Source of the DNA: Viscum album
Taxonomy: Eukaryota > Streptophyta > Magnoliopsida > Santalales > Viscaceae
DNA length: 64,000 bases
Direction: 5' to 3'
Assembly: GCA_963277665.1 (NCBI GenBank)
Contig: OY728133.1
Span: forward strand, 390,675,962-390,739,961
The notes under the pieces are model-generated. The model was not told the DNA's origin. It saw only the letters and a list, made by a program, of their open reading frames with translations, and ran no database searches. The stretch's first letter is position 1. Each line of letters opens with the position of its first letter. Made by a program: the position numbers and the translations under genes. Shown here piece after piece: positions 21,953 through 34,785 of the stretch.

Positions 21953-21988
21953 GTAATTGTTTTATTACTAAAAATATAATATGAACCT
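21953..21988 (-). repeat. Element Z, upstream LTR, segment 3 (36 bp)
   Basis: A sliver of Z LTR between the CACTA element and element A. It matches 2680-2717 of the other LTR (GTAATTNTTTTATNACTAAA), which confirms that both elements landed in the same LTR. Confidence 0.75.
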
Positions 21989-24223
21989 TGTAAGATCAAA
22001 AAAAAATTATAGAGATGTATCGAGCTCATTTTCAGGTACTATTTTCCCTTGGTTTTGGTATATCTTATTTGGGTTTTACCTTTGGGAGTTTTTGGGTGAA
22101 CCTAGAGAATTTTGGAATAAAGAGAGGTAGTGCATGGTTAATGCACGGTTTTCCCAAACCGTGCACCCAGGAAAGAAAACCATGAAAACACAAATAGAGG
22201 GGATTTTTATAGGTGGATCATGGTGAATCAAACCTTGTGCCCTTATATTAGTAACTATGTGAATCCCTGATAAAGTTCATATGGTTAGGTGCACGATTAG
22301 GTAAAACCATGCACTCTATATAGGAAACCGTGTGCATGGAAATTTAAACCCCCAAAATTATATTAAAAGTTCCCAAACCCCCCTAACTTCACCCAAATTC
22401 AGCCCAAATCTATACAAACTCATTCCTCTTATTTTTTGAGGCTTACACGTGAATTCCTAGGGCTCTCAAACATCGTTCTTGACTAATAAAATCTCAAATT
22501 GAATATATACACCTCTCATAGTAATTGATTCTCATCTCGATTAGTTTCCCCTCTCTCTCCCATATTTCTATCATCCTTTGAAGGGTTTTTTTCCTCTTTT
22601 GTAATTGGATTTAGATCTATGTTTCCATGGATATAATATGTTTGATCTTGGATCTAGGTTTTGTATTGAGATCCCATTCTTCATTGTGATCTTGAATGTT
22701 CCGCTTCAATTGGGGATTTCCATTGGCAAGCATTCAACAATGATCTTAAGGTAGGTGGTATAAATTGAAAATATAATAGTCTTGATTTAATTACATGTAT
22801 TTAGTTATGAAATTAAAATTTTCATGGTTGGTCATTTTCATTGATTATTTAATTGATTTAATTAAATTACCATGTGATAATGATTTGGTTTAAATTATGG
22901 AAATCGAAATTGGTGGAGTTTTATTAAATATATTGGTAAATTAATTAATGGAATTATTTTGATTATGGAATCATTGGGATATTGGGATTGTGTAATTTTT
23001 CAATTAATATGACATTGAATTAATTGAAAATGAGGGTTATGAGATTGTTGTATTAACCTAAATGGGTTAATGGGTTTTATGATTAAACATATATAAATAG
23101 TTTAATGGATAATTGGTTAAATTAATCCCTGTGATTAAAGTGATTAACCAAGATTTAATTGATAATTTATTTAGTAACCCATGATGATAATGTTTGAAAA
23201 TAAGTTTAATGATTATTAACCTATATTTTTATGAAATTGTGATATGTTTAATATTGTGATAGATGTGATTTTATGATATATTTGTGTGGGACATAGAGTG
23301 ATGCTTCAAAATACTATATGTGATTGACTGATATATGTGTGTGGGACATGGACTGATGCTTCAAAATCCTTTAGTGATAAATGAATTATGAGACATGGAC
23401 AGATGCTTCAAATACCCATGGGGTGTTAGACATGGTGTTCTAGGACCAAAATTTTTTCATTGGACTATGGTTCCAATTGGCCATAATATGAATTGAATTG
23501 AAATGTTAATTGATAACCATGGTATTATGATATGTGATATACCTTGGGGATAGTTTAGACTTTGACATGGACTAAGTATTGATGGTTTGGGTGTCATTGG
23601 TAACCCAAGGGTTTATGTGGTTAAATAAAGAATAATTGATTATGTTAACCGTTGACCTTATTTTCAGTATTTTATTCATTATACAACTATATGTATAGTT
23701 ATTGAGGGGATATGGTTTTATATTTTTTTGTTCAAGGCCTACTAAATCATGCTCACACCCTACTCAGGATACTTTATTAGTACTTGGATAGAATTCATGG
23801 TTATAGGATAGGATAAGGGAAAGAGCCTTATGTTAGATGGATGAGTTGAGATGGAGCATGGATTAGGGAACCGAACATGGTGTTAAACCCTCTTGCGAGT
23901 TTTTGTGTGTATTTATTTTGGTTTTCATTTGAAACTTGACATGTACTTGGAATGAAGTCTCTGTTTTTATTTTTTTGAATATTGTATAATCATTTTAGCC
24001 ATCATGTAATACTGGTTTGTCAAGTTATTGGTTATATCATTTGGTTATTCTTATTTATTTTTGCTATTGTGATGCTTTGATAAAGAGTTTATAGTCTCCC
24101 CGTGATCAATATTTGAACCTCTATATTAGTTAGAAGCCTATAGCATATGGGGAGGCACACTTGAAGTTATGTAACTGACCGTCTTGAGGAACCTGTGTGT
24201 GGCACTCGGGTCGGAACATTAAA
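21989..24223 (+). repeat. Element A 5' LTR
   Basis: Aligns throughout with 42011-44249, for example TGCACGGTTT-like blocks near 22140, the GTTCCGCTTCAATTGGGGAT block at 22698, and GGACATGG(A/G)CTGATGCTTC repeats at about 23280-23420. The inner end is degraded (ACATTAAA for ACATTACA). Small open frames inside are not genes. Confidence 0.85.
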
Positions 24224-24245
24224 AAATATCATTAGAGTAGTTTTG
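24224..24245 (+). other. Element A primer-binding site, degraded
   Basis: AATATCATTAGAGTAG directly after the LTR resembles the TGGTATCAGAGC iMet-tRNA site with a 2-base insertion and substitutions. Confidence 0.45.
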
Positions 24246-25100
24246 ATTTCATTATTCTGTCTTAATATTTAGGAAAGGTAGATAGAAGATTAAGTTGTGT
24301 TTGGCCTTGGATATGAGCTCATGCATGGGAGTACATAACCCATATATGGGGGAAAACCCAAGTACCCAGGGTGGGATTATTGTTATTGATGTGTGATGTT
24401 ACAATTGAATGTTATTTCACCTCAAGTGATTCGCTTATTGTGTGATGTGGTTATTGTTTCTAAGTTTTCAGATATTTTAATCATGGACTAGTATGATACA
24501 AGAGTTGAGTATGCATGCACCATTCTATCCACTCAGGATTATTATTGTAACATGCATCATTTTATCTATGCATGAAAAAAATAGGTTTTTGGGTAAGTTT
24601 TTTTAATTAAAGTGCTTTTCTTTTCTTGTGTGTTTTAAATGAAAAAGGTGTCAAATTTGAATTTAAATTTTTTTGAAATGATGAAAAGTGTTGGAAATGG
24701 TTGTATAATGTGAAACTTGAGTATTAGAATTTTTTTACCCTTTGTTAACCATGACCTAGATGTAGGATGGTTAAGGGGAGTGATAGTGCCTCATTTTTTA
24801 CCGTGTGGTGGTGGGAAAAGGGGGAATGACTTGTTTCAGCTTTATGTGAAACCCTATAATTTGTGATAATGTTATGTGATGTTTCATGAGATGTATGTTT
24901 GTATTTATAGAGATATGCTCCATAAATACTCTTATTGAGAGGATGATAGGAGGTTATGGTAGGAGATTATCTACCGGCAGTGGAACCGGAGGCATATATA
25001 TTATTGGGTGAGGAAGTTGAAGAGTAGTTCCATTAGAACTTTTCTCAATTTACACTATTTATGGATAAAGGCCCAGAAATGGGTGTGAATAGTATATATG
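24246..25100 (+). other. Element A leader and gag upstream region
   Basis: No open frame is kept. The stretch fills the place of the untranslated leader and start of gag, and I see no other feature in it. Confidence 0.4.
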
Positions 25101-26170
25101 GCCTCACATGGGATTTTTAGTTAAATCATCCTCCATTGTTTATCAGAGATGGTGAACCTGAGGCAGGTGAGTTCTGGATTGAATCTATCCAGACGATACT
25201 CAACCACTTGGAGACTCATACTAAGAAGATATTTAAATTGGATGACTATATGTTACGTGGTCAGGAAAAGATTTGGTGGGATATCTAGACTTGGGATTGA
25301 TGGTTAGATAATATGGAGTAGAAGGAATTTCAGGAAAAGTTATTATAGAACTTTTACCCTAATACTTTCAAGCATGAGAGAGTGGCTGAGTTTATTTGGT
25401 TAACTCGGGGGAGTATACTTGTTATGAGATACGTTGGTCGCTTTATAGATCTATAGTACTTTTCTCCAGTGTTAGTAGGATATGAGTCTATGATTAAGAA
25501 ACAATTTCAGGATGGGATTAAATGTGAAAGTATGTCCCATGTGAATATATTTTGGCTGAAAAAATTCTTAGAGGTGGTGAATTAGGCTCTAATTTCTGAG
25601 TGGAACCTAAATGAGGCTTCCGTTTAAGGATAGGTGGTTTCTAATAGATGATCAGGAGGTACGAATTTCCAGAAAAGAAAGCATCATTATGATAATGTTG
25701 ATTAGATCAGCGTAAATCATAGTGGATAGGGGGAAGGATCAGTTATACAGGACCTTACTTGGGTGACCTGTCACGAGTGTGGTAGGCTAGGTTTCTTTCG
25801 TTTACAGTTCCCCCAACCACTAATAGAGTGATGAGCCTATAGTATGATGGTATATCTATATAGGTTCTACAAGAACCCATGATAGATGGGTAATGATGGA
25901 GGATCTAGGTAGAATCAGAGTGCTGGAAAGAGGTCTTGAACCCCATATCAGTCTAGTAGGTAGAGTTATATTTTCCATCGCATTCTAAGAAGTATATGGG
26001 GTGCTTCTAGGAAAGAGTTCCTATATGAATAGAGTGATGTAGATTAGGGTACTAAAACTATATCATGGGGAAGAAGGACAGGACATTTTCATGCAATTCA
26101 ACCTAGACTTGTGGATAGAAAGGCTGGATAGTTGATAATTAGAGGTACTATTTGTGTAGCTTCTATGCTT
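25101..26170 (+). pseudogene. Element A gag (remnant)
   Basis: The frames around 25160-25620 retain the retrotransposon gag pattern: FWIESIQTILNHLETHTKK, then YMLRGQEKIWWDI and EFQEKLL...FYPNTFKHERVAEFIWLTRGS. At about 25770-25815 the zinc-knuckle block reads CHECGRLGFFRLQF, in which the conserved histidine and last cysteine are replaced. Several stops interrupt it. It ends where the LINE was inserted. Confidence 0.65.
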
Positions 26171-26238
26171 GTTATTGCCTTATTTGTTTTTTTTAGAAAG
26201 ATGAGCACGGAGGCTCTTAAATTGATAAAGTTGAAACA

Positions 26239-26805
26239 TTACAAGAGATGAAAGTAAGGAATTTTACATTTTTCCCTATTGAGAAGAGGGACCATGTCAT
26301 TAGGAATGGTGTTGATGTAAATGCTTCTCCCTTCTGACACCCCTTTGTTTGCAAGTCCATCTGCAATGTGGTTCGCCTCCCGAAAGGTATGCATAATGAA
26401 GTAGTCTAAGGAGGATAGTTTATCGAGACAATTCACCCATTTACCTGCTAGCTTCCAAGACAACCTTGTCTGACCCATTTTAATTGCATGCACCATTGTG
26501 GCCGAGTCACTTTCAAACCAAATGTTGTTCCAATGACGTTGGCTAATGATATCCACCACGCTGATGAGAGCCATAATTTCAGCCTCCAAAACTGTCATGT
26601 GTGTGCACGGACTATAATTGCATTCTAACAACTCCCCATGATGATTCCTGAAGATTACCCCGTAGCTTGAAGGTTTGGGATTCCCTTTGGAGGCTCCATC
26701 CGTGTTGCATTTTAGCCACCCATTGAAGGGGGCAGTCCAAATCAATTTCATCATGCCTCTTGGTTTGGGATAGTGGCCTACAACTTTTAGTCTTTTGATA
26801 ACCAT
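26239..26805 (-). CDS. LINE RNase H domain (RVT_3), intact 188-aa frame
   Basis: The frame carries the plant LINE RNase H pattern: LKCNTDGASKGNPKPSSYGVIFR (first Asp and the Gly-rich turn), then the catalytic Glu in VLEAEIMALIS, the second Asp in NIWFESDSATMVHAIKMG, and the C-terminal HTFREANHIADGLANKGV block with its Asp. All four acidic positions appear to be present. It has no upstream polymerase, so it is the tail of a truncated LINE ORF2 and probably not a working gene by itself. Immediately upstream lies the zf-RVT segment in the same strand. The clean frame suggests a more recent insertion than its gypsy host. Confidence 0.8.
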   Translation of the reverse strand: MVIKRLKVVGHYPKPRGMMKLIWTAPFNGWLKCNTDGASKGNPKPSSYGVIFRNHHGELLECNYSPCTHMTVLEAEIMALISVVDIISQRHWNNIWFESDSATMVHAIKMGQTRLSWKLAGKWVNCLDKLSSLDYFIMHTFREANHIADGLANKGVSEGRSIYINTIPNDMVPLLNREKCKIPYFHLL

Positions 26806-26826
26806 GAACTCCTTGACCGAGGAATC

Positions 26827-27190
26827 TCAGTGTTCATGAATTAGTGAGATGGAATTTTGTATTGCCATGAGGATTCTGTGAATAGTCGTGGCTTCATTAA
26901 ACCTTGCATGTCGATGTATAGAATAGTTGCTGGCCTGCCAGACCGTATGAAGCAGTTCAGCACAAGCCACCTGCATCAATGCTGTAATCTGCTTTTCATG
27001 CTGAACTCCAAATAGTTGGTGAATGAACTGTAAAGCCGATGGTGTATTAAGAGGATTCAGCTCAAGAACATTGAGCACTGTATTCCAAAGAGCAGCAGCC
27101 GTGTTGTAGGATAGGAACAGGTGATCAATATCCTCTTGATGCTGACCTCAGAGAGTGCATCGAGAGCATAATGAAATTCCAATCCGTTGA
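26827..27190 (-). pseudogene. LINE zf-RVT region (remnant)
   Basis: An open frame covers 26827-27078 (83 aa), and upstream of it at 27080-27190 the same frame shows the zinc-binding reverse-transcriptase block: CSRCTL, a stop, GQHQEDIDHLFLSYNTAAALWN. The pattern C..C...HLF...A..LW is that of the zf-RVT domain preceding RNase H in plant LINE ORF2. One stop inside it shows it is inactive. Confidence 0.7.
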
Positions 27191-27215
27191 ATGTTCACCT
27201 CAACATGAAGCTTGT

Positions 27216-28255
27216 GTAAGGGGTGTTATCTTAAGGTTGGGGAGTATCATTTTCTTTATGATATTTACATTTTGGATATGTCAGGATTTGACCTGTTTGT
27301 GGGTATGGACTTGATAGTATCATACTAATCCCATGTATATTTTTAACATAGTAGATTGGTTTTTACATCTCCTAAGGGTGACAATTATATTCATCGAGGA
27401 GAATGGGATATCAAGTTAGGTCGCACGGGGAAAATTCATCAGCAACTGGAGGAGCTTACTACCCAGGTTGCAAGTTTGTTGTTGGATGATGGAGGTGTAA
27501 GGTGGGATATATTTTCACCCATAGTGGGAAGGTTCCAAGATGTGTTTCTGGAAGACTTCTATGGGATACCACCAGAGATATATGTGGAATTTACAATTTA
27601 TATCATTCTTAGGGATGATCTAGTTTCTATTCCACCAAACAGAATGGCACCAATAGATCTTGAGGAGTTTAATACTTAAATAAAAGAGTTGGGGGATAAG
27701 GTATTTATCTATCTGAGTATGTTGCCTTGGGGTTTTCTGGACTTTTTTTCTAATAAGGCTGACAAAACTCTGTGTTATGTGTTGACTGTGAGGAACTGAT
27801 ATCTTCTTCCATGTATCAACAGCCTATTTGACTAGTTGAGCGGAGCTTTTGTTTTCTACAAGATCTACCTAAGATTAGGGTGTCATCAGTTGATATTTTG
27901 ACCTTCTAATATACCAAGGAATACTTTCATAAGCTGGTATGGAATTTATGAGTTCATCGTGGTGCCATTTGGTTTGAAAAATGATCCTTTAGTGTTTATG
28001 GATTTGATGAATAGAATCTTCTTCCCATACCTGGATCAATTTTTGGTAGTGTTTTTTGGATGAAATCTTGGGGTACTTTAAGACTCATAAAAATCATTCC
28101 CAACATCTTGTCATTATCCTGAGAACATTGAGATAGAATCATCTATAATCCATGTTATTTAAGTTTCATTTTTAGATTTAATGGGTACACTTCCTAGGTC
28201 ACATCATCTTATATTAAGGTGTGTTATTGGACCCATAGAAAGTTCAGGTAGTGGT
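27216..28255 (+). pseudogene. Element A protease end and reverse transcriptase, first part (remnant)
   Basis: It begins in the post-active-site part of the protease (about 27270: MSGFDLFVGMDLI). An open frame at 27356-27679 (107 aa) holds the RT linker: FSPIVGRFQDVFLEDFYGIPPEIYVEF and SIPPNRMAPIDLEEF. Further on, about 27950-28050 encodes [22 protein letters not shown] of the palm, but the catalytic FIDD box is destroyed by a frameshift and stop (FLVVFFG then stop). The frame continues in the same phase across the element B insertion to 39817. Confidence 0.75.
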
Positions 28256-31200
28256 TGTAATGCCCCAACCCCTGAAGCCTAGAGTTGGTGCATTATTTTA
28301 CTAAATTAACATGATTACAAGGAATAAAAACCCAAATTACTGACCAGTTTAATAGTTTTGGAATACTATATTACATACATTATACTCATAGTACATTAGG
28401 AAAGATATAAAATACAACATGACACATGAAAAAATAAAATAAACAGCATCCTTGAAACTCATTCAAAGGATTCATCTTCATAACCTAGGGAAAGGAAACA
28501 TAATAAGGGTGATCTCAAAAACTCATTAAGGGTTAAATTAAACAATAAAATTTTATTTAAATTCAATAATTCATAGAAATTATGGAATGGTAAATAATCA
28601 TAAAAACACATGCGAATAATAAACTAGGAATGAAAATACATCTATATTTTTTTTCATAGTGAAAATATCATAGAAAGTAATAAATGAGTAATAAATGAAG
28701 AAAATTATTATTTAGTGGATGTCATGTATCTATAAAATGAACCATTATACCATCAATATGGTTTAATTATGTGGGTATAAACCCATATGTTTTTGTTTGG
28801 AAACAAACTCGAAGAGTTTGTCACCAAATGTTTTGTCTCATGAGACTTGTCGATGCATCGAGGGGATATAGAGGGCCCCAACCATCACATCAAGTCCAAA
28901 TAATTATTCATATATAGATTTAATTAAATAAAAACATTCCTTATAAATATCTTTATTTATTAGAGGATACATACTCATTAATATTTCCCCAATTAAAACA
29001 ACATTCAAAATAAACACCATATGTAAAATGATAGACAACTAAGACAATAATCATATCCATGATACAAGAATATGGTTATTTAATATAAATATAATTTCAA
29101 ATGAAAATTTATCTCAAATGGGATGTAGATACACCACATAATAATTATTAGGTTCAAAATACCAAGTAAGTCACAATGAAATGGAAATTGAGACAAAGTC
29201 TCTTACCTTAATTCCCTCTTAAATTTGTCATGTTTACACCTCCTGAACAAAAATATTATATTTATTAAAATACTGATATAGAAGTGAATTATAGTAATTA
29301 GTATAAATATTTATCAATTATAATCATTGGATTATATTTCTTAATTTCTATTGAATAAAATTATAGCATTTGATACCATGTCATACTTAAAAATTTCCAG
29401 TTTTGCAACACTTTTGCTATTTTATCTAAATGTAAATTATAAATTAATATAACTAATTTATAAGTATATTATGAAAATAATTATATGATCGTATATTATA
29501 TATAGTTTATAACACCCATCCTTGTGTATTTTTTTATGTTTTAATGTGGAAATGTCACCATAGGTGGTTGACCAACCTTTGACGGGACATTGACGGGAGA
29601 GTGGGGAGAAGATATTTTCAAATTTTATATATATTAGTATGACAATTACAATAGGTTAACATAATTAACATATAGTTAACTTATTTCCTAATTAATTCCA
29701 TAAATTATTTGTTGTGTAATGTTTGGTGTAAAAATAAATAGGAAGCGTAACCAGAAGGAAAAAATGGTGGTTTGGGAGCATTCGTTTCCATGTTTTTAAG
29801 GATCGGTTCACTTATCTATAAGTAATGAAGTTCAATTAAAATGGGTATAATTATATATAACTGAAATTATTAGAAAATATATATAAGTTTAAATGGTTAT
29901 ATATATAATTTGGTTAAATTTTATGAGGATGAATCTTTAGATAATCTTTTAGTGGTCATTTCTTAGATTATTTTGGGTATTTTTTCGATCATTATGCAGT
30001 GGTTTTGTTTAATAAATTATTATTATGTATATATAATCGTTACATAAAATTAACTAGGTTCTAAAAAATATTTCATAATCTGGTTCAATCATAAAAATTG
30101 TTTCATGACCATCCTTGATGGAGAAACTGAAGAACAAAAATATGTCATCCACAAAGGTTGTAAATCGGCACCTCACGGATGATGATTTTGTTTTTAAAAT
30201 AAAAAAGAGAGAGAGAGAGAAAGGAGTTTCAGGATCAGTATTCCATTAAAATGATATAATTATAGTATATATATTATACTGGAGTTATCATGATAATTTT
30301 TATAGAGTAGTTGAGGAGATTATAATAAAAGAAAGAACTTTAAAAGAAAATAAAAGGAAAAGGAAGAGGATTTTACCTCTTGAATACTCCTCCTTGAGAA
30401 CCTCCTTAAGGAAAGTGGTTTTGGTCTTTTGGTAATACCAAGAGCTCATATACATGGGGATAGACTAGGGAAGAGTATTTGGGCAGAAATTGTACTAGCT
30501 TCAAGGATTATATGAGTGAGGAGAAGAGGGGCGAGGGGCGGTTTTAATAGTGGAGGAGAGGGGTGATTTCTCATTATTTAATTAAATATTTTATTATTTT
30601 TCTCAAGAAAATAAATAGTGTTGATTATTGTGAAAAAATATAGTAATTGGTGAATTTGATATTGAACCAATGGTTCTTACATCATTCACAACTCAATTAA
30701 TAGTGTATTTAACTTATAATGTATATATACCGTAAATTACCGTATTTTACTATTAAACAAAAAATTCAAGTATTTCAGAAAAATACCAAAACTTCACCCT
30801 AACCGTTTTCCAACATGGATAATCTAATAAAGGACTCTATTTTGTTAAAATAGTTTTCTAAATATTTGAAATTTAATTTTTAATTAAAATCATCATTTAC
30901 TCGAAATATACAGATTTTAAATTTATAAATCATTTTATAACACTTTGAAAATTTAACTAAGGTCTAGAAAAATTATCCTAAAATCATTAGACAACAAAAT
31001 ATTAATTTATGAATAAATTTTATGAAAATAAATTTTCTTTTGAATCATTATATTAATTATAAAATTGTAAATAAACATTTAAATTTTTTAAAAATGTTAA
31101 TACTTAATTAATAATTTCTAAAACATTTATTTACTATAATTATATTGTAATTTCATATATAAGATACCTAAATTTTATTTATACATTCATGGGTGAGGTT

Positions 31201-31542
31201 AATATTAATTTTTCCAAATTAATATTCATAAGGGTCATATTACTATTCATAAAGGTACATTACTATTCAAAAGGGTTAAGTTATTATTCATCAAAAAAAA
31301 TAAGTTGAACCTATTAAACTCTAAATATCTTACTAATCACAACCATGCATGTATATTTTTTGAAATTAGATTCACAGAAGTGGGAAAATTTTGTTTAATT
31401 TCTAGGTTATAACTATCTTGTTTACATAATTATAATAATAGAGTGTTGTTTTTTAGTGACTCAATGTTGTGTGCAATATAGGCTATCTAATGAATTGAAA
31501 TTATTTATGAAGAAACATATCATTAATTTTTGGGGTGTTATA
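28256..31542 (-). repeat. Element B downstream (3') LTR
   Basis: It starts TGTAATGCCCCAACC on the plus strand and ends GGGGTGTTATA. It matches 36513-39816 over its whole length with many substitutions. Recognisable parts are a promoter-leader stretch at about 30360-30560 (minus strand) and short tandem copies of ATTACTATTCATAAGGGT-like words near 31230-31290. A GA microsatellite lies at 30208-30221. Confidence 0.9.
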
Positions 31543-31558
31543 TTATTCCCTCCTTCAG
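31543..31558 (-). other. Element B polypurine tract
   Basis: The minus strand reads GAAGGAGGGAATAA immediately before the downstream LTR, the expected plus-strand primer. Confidence 0.65.
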
Positions 31559-33150
31559 AAATTTCAACCTAAAAAATGTTTCATATATATTTCCCTCTAA
31601 AAATAAGTGGGTGGTTTTTCTTCATAACATCCTTAGGTTCCCACATTTCTTCCTCAATTTTATGGTTTCTACAAATAACTTTTACCAGTAGAGTTGTCCG
31701 ATTTCTCAATACTTTCTCTCTACTATCAAGAATCTTGATAGGCTCTTCACAGTAAGATAAATCGGGTTCTAGTTCTATTTCCTCATAGGTGAGTACGTGT
31801 GTTGGGTCTGGTATGTACTTTGTTAACTGTGACATATGTTACACATCATGAACTTTGGAGACACTTGGTAGCATTTCTAAAAGATAAGCTATAGCTCCAA
31901 TTATTTCTAGAATATTGAATGGTATGATGTACCTAGGGATTAGTTTCCCTTTCTTACGGAACCTTAATACACTCTTCCATGGAGATACTTTCAGAAAGAC
32001 ATGATCTCCCACTTGTAATTCCAAATCCTTTCTTCGATTGTCAGCATAACTCTTTTTTCTACATTGGGATGCCTTAATATGGGCATCAATTGTATTTACC
32101 TTTATCATTTTCTCTTCAATAAGTTCTGGGCCTATAAGTTTTTTCTCACCAACTTCATCCTAACAAGTTGGAGTTCAACATCTCTTTCCATATAATGATT
32201 TATATGGTGCTATTCAAATACTATAATGGAAACTATTATTGTAGGAAAATTCCACCAAAGGTAAGTAATGATCCCATATACTTTGAAAGTCAAGTGAGCA
32301 TGATCTCAACATGTCTTCCAATGTTTGAATAATCCTTTTAGACTGTCCATTAGTTTGAGGTTGATAAGAAGTACTCATATGAATCTTAGTATCCAAAGCC
32401 TTATAAATACTCTTCTAAAATTTTTATGTAAATCTAGGATACCGATTAGAAAAAATTGATAGAGGTGCACCATGAAGTCTTACAACTTCATTAATGTAGA
32501 GTCTTTCTAGGCGCTCTAATGGAAAATCATCCCTTATAGTAAGGAAATGTGCTTATTTTTTAAGATGATCAACAATTACTCATATTGCATCATTCCTTCT
32601 AGGTGTCCTTGGTAGTCCTATGAAAAATTCCATTGTAATGTGATCCTACTTCCACATAGGAATAGTTAGAGGTTACATAACTCCTCTAGGATGTTGTCTA
32701 TCTACCTTCACTTGTTGAAAAACTAGACACCTTGACACATAGTCAGAAATTTCTCACTTCATATTATCCCACCAAAAATGTTCCTTCAGATCTCTACACA
32801 TCTTGGTGTTATCGGGTGTATAGAGAAATTTGAGATATGAGAATCATATAATAGTTCCTTTTTTAGCTCAGGTATTGATGTATCACATAACCTATTTCCA
32901 AATTTTAGAACTCACTCCTCATACATGAAGCCTTACAATCTTCCATCCTTAATGGATTTAATTTTCTTTTGAAGGTTCACATCATTAGATTGAGAGATTT
33001 TTATCTTCTCCATCAATGATGGTTTATCCATCATTTGAAAAATTAATAATGTTTTCTCTTCCTTAACAATTACCATATCCATATTTACTAGATCCATGAA
33101 CATAGGATCTCTCTCAATCATCATTTGGGCTAAAAGACTTGATCATTCCT
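31559..33150 (-). pseudogene. Element B integrase with chromodomain-like tail (remnant)
   Basis: Open pieces occur at 32214-32396, 31839-32108 and 31581-31835. The first holds the end of the catalytic core (STSYQPQTNGQSKRIIQTLEDMLR, shown here as separate blocks STSYQPQTNGQSKR and IIQTLEDML); the family's catalytic Glu in GQSER is Lys here. The second holds the GPF/Y-like module (KLIPRYIIPFNILEIIG). The third is the chromodomain-like tail (LVKVICRNHKIEEEMWEPKD). The core start, with TMDFFIGL-like words, is decayed around 32560-32660. It would have inserted element cDNA. Confidence 0.75.
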
Positions 33151-33270
33151 AATTAATGCATATGCTACCTTATTTTCCTTTCCTCGGTGGTATTGTATTC
33201 AAAAATCATAATCTTTGAGTAACTCAAGCCATCTCCTTTGCCTCATATTGATTTCTTTCTGTGTAAAATT

Positions 33271-33537
33271 TTATTTCAAACTCTTATGATCCATGTATAT
33301 CTCACATCTTTCACTATAGAGATAGTATCTCCATATTTTCAGAGAAAATATTATGGATGCTAACTCAAGATCATGATTTGGATAATTTTTTTCACGTGTC
33401 TTCAACTGACTTAATACATAAGAAATAACTTTATCATTTTTCATAATAAAACAACCCAATCCATTCTTTGATACATCACTGTATATCACAACCCCATCAT
33501 TTCTAGAGGGAAGAGTCAAAATTGGAGCATTGACCAA
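33271..33537 (-). pseudogene. Element B RNase H (88-aa open piece)
   Basis: The blocks VIYSDVSKNGLGCFIM, LKTREKNYPNHDLELASIIF and CEIYMDHKSLK are those of gypsy RNase H. The three acidic residues D, E and D (YSD, LELA, YMD) are all present. It follows the reverse transcriptase remnant, after a short frameshifted connection. Confidence 0.75.
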
Positions 33538-33642
33538 TCTTCTCTTAAATTCTTCAAAACATTATGTACATTCTTTTTCCCATACAAGTTAAACCCCTTT
33601 ACATGTGATCCTGGTTCGTGGGTTAGCCAGTCGGGAAAAATT

Positions 33643-34720
33643 CTATATGAAACACCGATAGTAACCTTTTAATCCAATGAAACTATATAGCTCAATTATG
33701 TTTGTTGGCATAGTCCATTCTTGGATTGACTTTGTCTTCACAAGATCAACTGAGATTCCATCCTTAGAGAAAATATAGCCAAGAAAATAAATTTTTTGAT
33801 GCCAAAATTCATACTTACTAAACTTACCATATGTATTTTTTCTCTTAAGAGTCTCTAGAATAACTCGCAAGTGGTTCTCATAGTCCTCATAACTTTTGGA
33901 ATATATCAATATATCATCAATAAATACCATAATAAAATCATCAATATATTCCTTGAAAACTATGTTTATTAGATCCATGAAAATATAGGGTCCATTTTTA
34001 AGTCCAACTAGCATTACTATAAATTCATAATGTTTGTACATGGTTCGAAATGTTGCCTTTGGAATATCTTCCTTCCTCACATGCAACTGAAGATATCTAG
34101 ATCTAAGGTCAATCTTTGAAAAATATTTAGCTCTATGAAGTCAATAAAATAAATCATCGATGTGATGTATAGGATACTAGTTCTTTATTGTAATAGTATT
34201 GATTTCTCTATATTCAATGCACAACCTCATGGATCCATCTTTCTTCCTGACAAATAGAATAGGGGATCCTTATGGAGAAACACTAGGGAAAATAAATCCC
34301 TTGTCACTCAATTTCTCTAGTTGTTTCTTCAGTTCAACTAATTCCATAGTTTTCATTCTATAGGGAGTCTTTGATATAGGTCTTTCACCTGGAATTAAAT
34401 AAATAGATAACTCAACTTCCTACTCTATATGATGTCTAGGTAAATCCCCTATAAATACATCAATATATTCTTGAACAATTGGTACATCCTCAATTTTAAT
34501 ATTGTTTTCCCCATCCATAGATGTTTTTTTCTCTTCCACCCCAATAATTTAATTTAGTAGAGCTACTAGAGGTGGATCTAGATAATAATTAGATGATGAG
34601 GTGTGTGCTATGAAAATAAGGGATTCTATACCATTCTCAAAAATTGTAACTTCCTTATTCTTGCAATAAATTTTTGCATCATAGTTTGAAATCCTATTCA
34701 TACTAAAGATTATATCAAAT
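33643..34720 (-). pseudogene. Element B reverse transcriptase (remnant)
   Basis: The open piece 33643-34086 (147 aa) covers palm and thumb: YEFIVMLVGLKNGP, the intact catalytic box VFIDDILIYSKS, and the YFLGYIFSKDG and FIGLKGYYRCFI blocks. Upstream, 34090-34500 keeps the fingers in broken frames ([15 protein letters not shown] and [12 protein letters not shown] words). The preserved aspartates contrast with elements Z and A, and agree with a later insertion. Stops upstream prevent a full polymerase. Confidence 0.8.
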
Positions 34721-34785
34721 TAAATCATAGATATGATGATAAGGTCAAAAACTAAATTAGGTTTATGATTCGTAAAGGGGACTAA

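Larger units (their letters stand above)
26171..27215 (-). mobile_element. LINE (non-LTR) 3' end inserted in element A
   Basis: A 5'-truncated LINE on the minus strand. It contains the zf-RVT zinc-binding region and the RNase H domain, and ends in an oligo(A) stretch (CTAAAAAAAACAAA on the minus strand at about 26185-26172), as expected of target-primed reverse transcription. It is better preserved than its host. The protease active-site segment expected of element A at this point is missing, so the insertion replaced or deleted part of A. Confidence 0.75.
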
